Assembly: GCA_048497495.1 (NCBI GenBank)
Contig: JAFHCF010000055.1
Location: forward strand, 1 to 26,439
Length of the DNA: 26,439 nt
Reading direction: 5' to 3'
Source: JAFHCF01 sp048497495
GTDB lineage: Bacteria > Pseudomonadota > Alphaproteobacteria > Rhizobiales > Ancalomicrobiaceae
Shown: positions 23,565 through 26,439 of the stretch, one piece after another
How the letters are laid out: each line of letters starts with the position of its first letter
Numbering within the stretch: position 1 is the first letter of the stretch
Notes under the pieces: model-generated
What the model was told of the DNA's origin: nothing
Seen by the model: only the letters and a program-made list of their open reading frames with translations
Databases searched by the model: none
Program-made: the position numbers and the translations under genes

Positions 23565-23593
23565 CCTATACACAGGGCGAACCGGGGTGACAA
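23565..23593 (-). promoter_or_regulatory. Sigma-70-type promoter of tRNA-Ser
   Basis: On the minus strand, TTGTCA (-35) and TATAGG (-10) are separated by exactly 17 bp, with the -10 ending 34 bp before the tRNA 5' end. The spacing and match are good for a housekeeping promoter. Confidence 0.65.
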
Positions 23594-23786
23594 GTCCCGT
23601 GCGTGCGTTTCCCGTCTCCGACGGCGCTCGGCCGGCACGAAGCGGCGACCGGTCTTCCGATGTCCGTGGTCGTCGGGGTCGGGCGTGCTCCCACCGGCGC
23701 TCGCGGCGCGAGTCGGGCGGGCGCGATCCGCGGCCCGTGTTCGGCGGGCGGCGGATCGCCGCCGCGCCGGCCGAGGGCCGCGAACG

Positions 23787-23812
23787 AAAAAGCGGCGGAA
23801 GGATCCGCCGCT
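23787..23812 (-). terminator. Intrinsic terminator of tRNA-Leu
   Basis: On the minus strand, AGCGGCGGA and TCCGCCGCT pair perfectly (9 bp) around a TCCT loop and run into TTTTC. It lies about 50 bp past the tRNA-Leu 3' end and before the tRNA-Ser promoter, so the two tRNAs are separate transcripts. Confidence 0.8.
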
Positions 23813-23840
23813 GCAAGAACAGAGCCGCTGCAAGAACAGA
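23807..23840. repeat. Two perfect tandem copies of a 17-bp unit
   Basis: GCCGCTGCAAGAACAGA occurs at 23807-23823 and again at 23824-23840 with no gap. The first copy overlaps one arm of the tRNA-Leu terminator stem. Both lie in the tRNA-Leu trailer. Confidence 0.85.
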
Positions 23841-23860
23841 CTCGTGATGTGAAGTCGGGG

Positions 23861-23945
23861 TGGTGCCCAGGAGAGGACTCGAACCTCCACTCCTTGCGGA
23901 ACACGGACCTGAACCGTGCGCGTCTACCAATTCCGCCACCTGGGC
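23861..23945 (-). tRNA. tRNA-Leu (CAG)
   Basis: 85-nt class II tRNA. Acceptor strands GCCCAGG / CCTGGGC, discriminator A, encoded CCA. Anticodon stem CACGG/CCGTG with loop TTCAGGT gives anticodon CAG (reads CUG). D arm contains AATTGGTAGACGC, T arm GGTTCGAGTCC. It is divergent from the NDUFA9-like gene. Confidence 0.97.
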
Positions 23946-23955
23946 AACGGCGGGG

Positions 23956-23984
23956 TGATTACGGGCTCACGGCGCGCTTGTCAA
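23956..23984 (-). promoter_or_regulatory. Sigma-70-type promoter of tRNA-Leu
   Basis: On the minus strand, a perfect TTGACA (-35), a 17-bp spacer and TAATCA (-10), which ends 10 bp before the tRNA 5' end. This implies almost no 5' leader. Confidence 0.7.
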
Positions 23985-24105
23985 TCGCCGGATGGGACCC
24001 TGTCCACGCTTTCGTCGAAGGACCTGGACGAGGCCGCTTCACAGGAGGCGCCGGGAGGGCTAAGAACCGGGCGGATCTCCACTCGAGACGACGAGGGTTT
24101 CGCGC

Positions 24106-25095
24106 ATGTCCGCTTCGTTCAGCTCTCCCCAGGGCAAGCTCGTCACCGTGTTCGGCGGTTCCGGTTTCGTCGGCCGCCAGGTCGTTCGGGAACTGGCGCG
24201 CCGAGGCTGGCGCATCCGCGCCGCCGTGCGTCGTCCCGATCTCGCCGGTTCGCTGCAGCCGGCCGGCAATCCCGGCCAGATCGTCGCCGTCCAGGCCAAC
24301 ATTCGCCGCGAATATCGCTGGTCGATCGACCGCGCCGTCGAGGGCGCCGACGCGGTGGTCAATCTCGTCGGTCTGCTCGCCCAGGGCGGCAAGCAGACCT
24401 TCGACGACGTCATCGCCGACGGCGCCCACATGATCGCCGAGGCGACGCGCTCCGCCGGCATCGATTCGATGGTGCAGGTCTCGGCGATCGGCGCCGACGC
24501 CGAATCGACCTCGGCCTACGCCCGCGCCAAGGCGAGCGGCGAGGCCGCCGTGCTCACCTGCCTGCCCAAGTCGGTGGTGCTGCGCCCCTCGGTGATCTTC
24601 GGCGCCGACGACGACTTCTTCAATCGGCTCGGCTCCCTCGCCTCGCTGTCGCCGGTGCTGCCGCTGATCGGCGGCGGCCACACCCGCTTCCAGCCGGTCT
24701 TCGTGCGCGACGTCGCCCAGGCGGTGGTCGCGGCGGTGGAGGGTCGCGCCCGGGCCGGCGCCACCTTTGAGCTCGGCGGACCCGAGGTGAAGACCTTCCG
24801 CCAATGCGTCGAGGCGGTGCTGGAGGCGACCCATCGCAAGCGCCTCATGGTGCCGTGGCCCTTCGCGCTCGCCAAGTTCCAGGCGCGGTTCTTCTTCGAG
24901 CTCCTGCCCAATCCGCTCCTCACCGTCGACCAGGTCGAACTGCTCAAGTCCGACAACGTGGTGTCCGCCGCGGCGCTCGCCGAGGACCGGACGCTCGCCG
25001 GGCTCGGCATCGAGGCGACCTCGATCGCGACCGAACTCGCCACCTATCTCTGGCGCTTCCGGCCCCACGGCCAGTTCGACCGCAAGCCGGCCTGA
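24106..25095 (+). CDS. Complex I NDUFA9-family NAD(P)-binding protein
   Basis: 329 residues, atypical short-chain dehydrogenase / NmrA-like Rossmann protein. The nucleotide-binding GGSGFVGRQVV is at about 17-27; DAVVNLVGLLAQGG and VLRPSVIFGADDDFFNRL are typical of the NDUFA9 family, accessory subunits or assembly-linked proteins of respiratory complex I in mitochondria and Alphaproteobacteria. GAGGG lies eight bases before the ATG. The stop codon is the loop of a 7-bp hairpin (GCCGGCC-TGA-GGCCGGC, 25086-25102). A role in complex I is family knowledge; ubiquinone-related redox function is an alternative. Confidence 0.87.
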   Translation: MSASFSSPQGKLVTVFGGSGFVGRQVVRELARRGWRIRAAVRRPDLAGSLQPAGNPGQIVAVQANIRREYRWSIDRAVEGADAVVNLVGLLAQGGKQTFDDVIADGAHMIAEATRSAGIDSMVQVSAIGADAESTSAYARAKASGEAAVLTCLPKSVVLRPSVIFGADDDFFNRLGSLASLSPVLPLIGGGHTRFQPVFVRDVAQAVVAAVEGRARAGATFELGGPEVKTFRQCVEAVLEATHRKRLMVPWPFALAKFQARFFFELLPNPLLTVDQVELLKSDNVVSAAALAEDRTLAGLGIEATSIATELATYLWRFRPHGQFDRKPA

Positions 25096-25130
25096 GGCCG
25101 GCGTGATCGACCGATGCGTCCTGCCTTCGA

Positions 25131-25159
25131 CGAGGCCCCTGGTGGGCCTCGTTTCGTTT
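25131..25159 (+). terminator. Intrinsic terminator after the NDUFA9-like gene
   Basis: CGAGGCCC and GGGCCTCG pair perfectly (8 bp) around a CTGGT loop, followed by TTTCGTTT. It separates the NDUFA9-like gene from fzlA, which must then have a promoter in the remaining 117 bp. Confidence 0.7.
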
Positions 25160-25276
25160 CGACCGGTGACGAGGCCCGGGGCCCATTGCTTCGCCGGCGC
25201 TTGTCGGGGGCGTCCGCCCGGCCTATACGGGGGGACCGAGCTCCGGCGATCGCCGCCCGAGCCGCCCTTGGTCGAA

Positions 25277-25969
25277 ATGCTCACGCTCTATCATCACCCC
25301 TTCTCCACCTCGAGCCGCTTCGCTCGCCTCGTCGCTGCCGAATACGGCCTGGGCCTCGATCTCGTGGTCGAGAAGCCGTGGGAGCGCCGGCGCGATTTCC
25401 TGATGCTCAATCCGGCCGGCACCCTGCCGGTGCTGGTGGAGAACGACGGGCCGGCGATCTGCGGCGCGCCGGTGATCATGGAATATCTCGACGAGACGCG
25501 CGGCTATTCCATGGGCGACCGCCGCCTGATGCCCAACCACGCCGAGACCCGTGCCGAGGTGCGCCGTCTGGTCGAGTGGTTCCTCGGCAAGTTCGATTCC
25601 GAGGTGGTCGGCTATCTCGTCCACGAGAAGATCTTCAAGCTGGAGATTCCACGCGGCGCCGGGGGCGGCGAGCCGGATTCGGCGGTGCTGCGCGCGGCGC
25701 GCGCCAACATCCGCCATCACCTGAAATACATCGGTTGGCTCACCGCCACCCGCGACTGGCTCGCCGGCGGCCGCCTCTCCTTCGCCGATCTCGCCGCCGC
25801 CGCGGCGCTCTCCTGCATCGATTATCTCGGTGAGGTGCCGTGGGAGACCGACGACACCACCAAGGCCTGGTACGGGCTGATCAAGTCCCGCCCGTCGTTC
25901 CGGCCGCTGCTCGCCGATCGCATCCTGGCGATCCCGCCGGCCGCCACCTACGCCGATCTCGATTTCTGA
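25277..25969 (+). CDS. fzlA: GST-like FtsZ-localised division protein FzlA
   Basis: 230 residues with a thioredoxin-like N-terminal domain (LTLYHHPFSTSSRFARLVAA; FLMLNPAGTLPVLVEND) and a helical C-terminal domain. Length, the EKPWERRRDFL segment and the C-terminal end PPAATYADLDF match FzlA, the alphaproteobacterial GST homologue that binds FtsZ filaments and is needed for constriction in Caulobacter; the family is not thought to act through glutathione chemistry. The ATG at 25277 gives the family N-terminus; the longer in-frame extension back to 25103 crosses terminator sequence. It is 13 bp before cmk, so probably co-transcribed. Confidence 0.75.
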   Translation: MLTLYHHPFSTSSRFARLVAAEYGLGLDLVVEKPWERRRDFLMLNPAGTLPVLVENDGPAICGAPVIMEYLDETRGYSMGDRRLMPNHAETRAEVRRLVEWFLGKFDSEVVGYLVHEKIFKLEIPRGAGGGEPDSAVLRAARANIRHHLKYIGWLTATRDWLAGGRLSFADLAAAAALSCIDYLGEVPWETDDTTKAWYGLIKSRPSFRPLLADRILAIPPAATYADLDF

Positions 25970-25982
25970 AAGGTCGCGCACG

Positions 25983-26439
25983 ATGGCCGCGTCCGCCCCT
26001 CGTTCCGCTTTCGTGATCGCCATCGACGGCCCCGCCGCCGCCGGCAAGGGCACCCTCGCCCATGCGCTCGCCGTGGTGCTCGGCCTGCGCCATCTCGACA
26101 CCGGCCTGCTCTATCGCACCGTCGGCAAGCTGATGGCGCTGCGCGGCTTCGACCTCGACGACGGCGATCTCGCCGCCGAGTTCGCCCGCCATCTCGACCC
26201 GCGAGATCTGACGCGCCACGATCTGCGCGGCCGCGAGGCCGGCGAACTCGCCTCGCGCGTCGCCGTCCACCCGCAGGTGCGCGAGGCGCTGGTCGACTTC
26301 CAGCGCGGCTTCGCCGCCCAGCCGCCCGGCGCGGTTCTCGACGGGCGCGACATCGGGACGGTGATCTGCCCCGACGCGGCGGTGAAGATCTTCGTCACCG
26401 CGCGTCCCGAGATCCGGGCGCGCCGGCGCGCCGCCGCCC
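25983..26439 (+). CDS. cmk: (d)CMP kinase, 3' end cut by window edge
   Basis: The first 152 codons are present of a protein usually 210-220 residues long. It phosphorylates CMP and dCMP with ATP. P-loop GPAAAGKGTL at about 15-24, substrate-binding LDTGLLYRTVG, and DGRDIGTVICPDA with the Cmk-specific DGRDIGT motif, then AVKIFVTARPEIRARRR. AAAGG lies nine bases before the ATG. The neighbour fzlA is 13 bp upstream, in place of the aroA seen upstream of cmk in many bacteria. Confidence 0.95.
   Translation, partial: MAASAPRSAFVIAIDGPAAAGKGTLAHALAVVLGLRHLDTGLLYRTVGKLMALRGFDLDDGDLAAEFARHLDPRDLTRHDLRGREAGELASRVAVHPQVREALVDFQRGFAAQPPGAVLDGRDIGTVICPDAAVKIFVTARPEIRARRRAAA

Noticed and set aside
23807..23840. 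CRISPR-like repeat
   Set aside because: Only two units with no spacer between them and no cas genes in the window.

Overview
The window looks like chromosome of a high-GC alphaproteobacterium, most likely Hyphomicrobiales (Rhizobiales). Reasons: FzlA-type GST-like division protein and NDUFA9-type complex I accessory protein (both typical of Alphaproteobacteria), ACC deaminase with a divergent Lrp-family regulator (the rhizobial acdS-acdR arrangement), GTG starts with good Shine-Dalgarno sites, and GC-rich third codon positions that create very long antisense open frames. No genus is assigned.

Layout. (1) 1-4401: acdS (cut by the left edge) diverges from acdR. acdR converges on a homodimeric 2-oxoacid dehydrogenase E1 of the AceE/MdeB type, which diverges from a second Lrp/AsnC regulator. 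ACC deaminase releases 2-oxobutyrate, and MdeB-type E1 proteins are linked to 2-oxobutyrate oxidation, so the four genes may form one module. (2) 4542-11899: a LysR regulator diverges from an operon of an ALDH7-type 2-aminoadipate semialdehyde dehydrogenase, a class I aminotransferase, a fused E1 alpha-beta 2-oxoacid dehydrogenase and a FabD-like acyltransferase. The first three fit consecutive steps of lysine catabolism (aminoadipate semialdehyde, 2-aminoadipate, 2-oxoadipate, glutaryl-CoA). The fourth has no place in the known pathway and lacks the malonyl-binding arginine of FabD. (3) 12289-17216: a yhiI-rbbA-yhhJ type ABC export operon. (4) 17466-21554: a periplasmic lytic transglycosylase of MltF-like architecture, a 95-aa orphan protein, a transglutaminase-like protein, and a second transglutaminase-like gene that has lost its catalytic domain. 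(5) 21791-23335: a ribbon-helix-helix regulator and a PHB-depolymerase-family esterase. (6) 23441-23984: tRNA-Ser(CGA) and tRNA-Leu(CAG) on the minus strand, each with its own promoter. (7) 24106 to the end: a housekeeping stretch with an NDUFA9-like protein, fzlA and the 5' part of cmk.

The strongest new signals are the aminoadipate/2-oxoadipate operon with a fused E1 and a non-canonical FabD-like partner, and a 20-nt intergenic motif (GRGTANTTTCCGA core) present four times: two copies bracket the yhiI-rbbA-yhhJ operon and two bracket the 95-aa gene, each copy pointing the same way as the gene it flanks. Several perfect or near-perfect dyads lie in the control regions of the regulator genes. 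All family calls are from reading the sequence; no database search was run.
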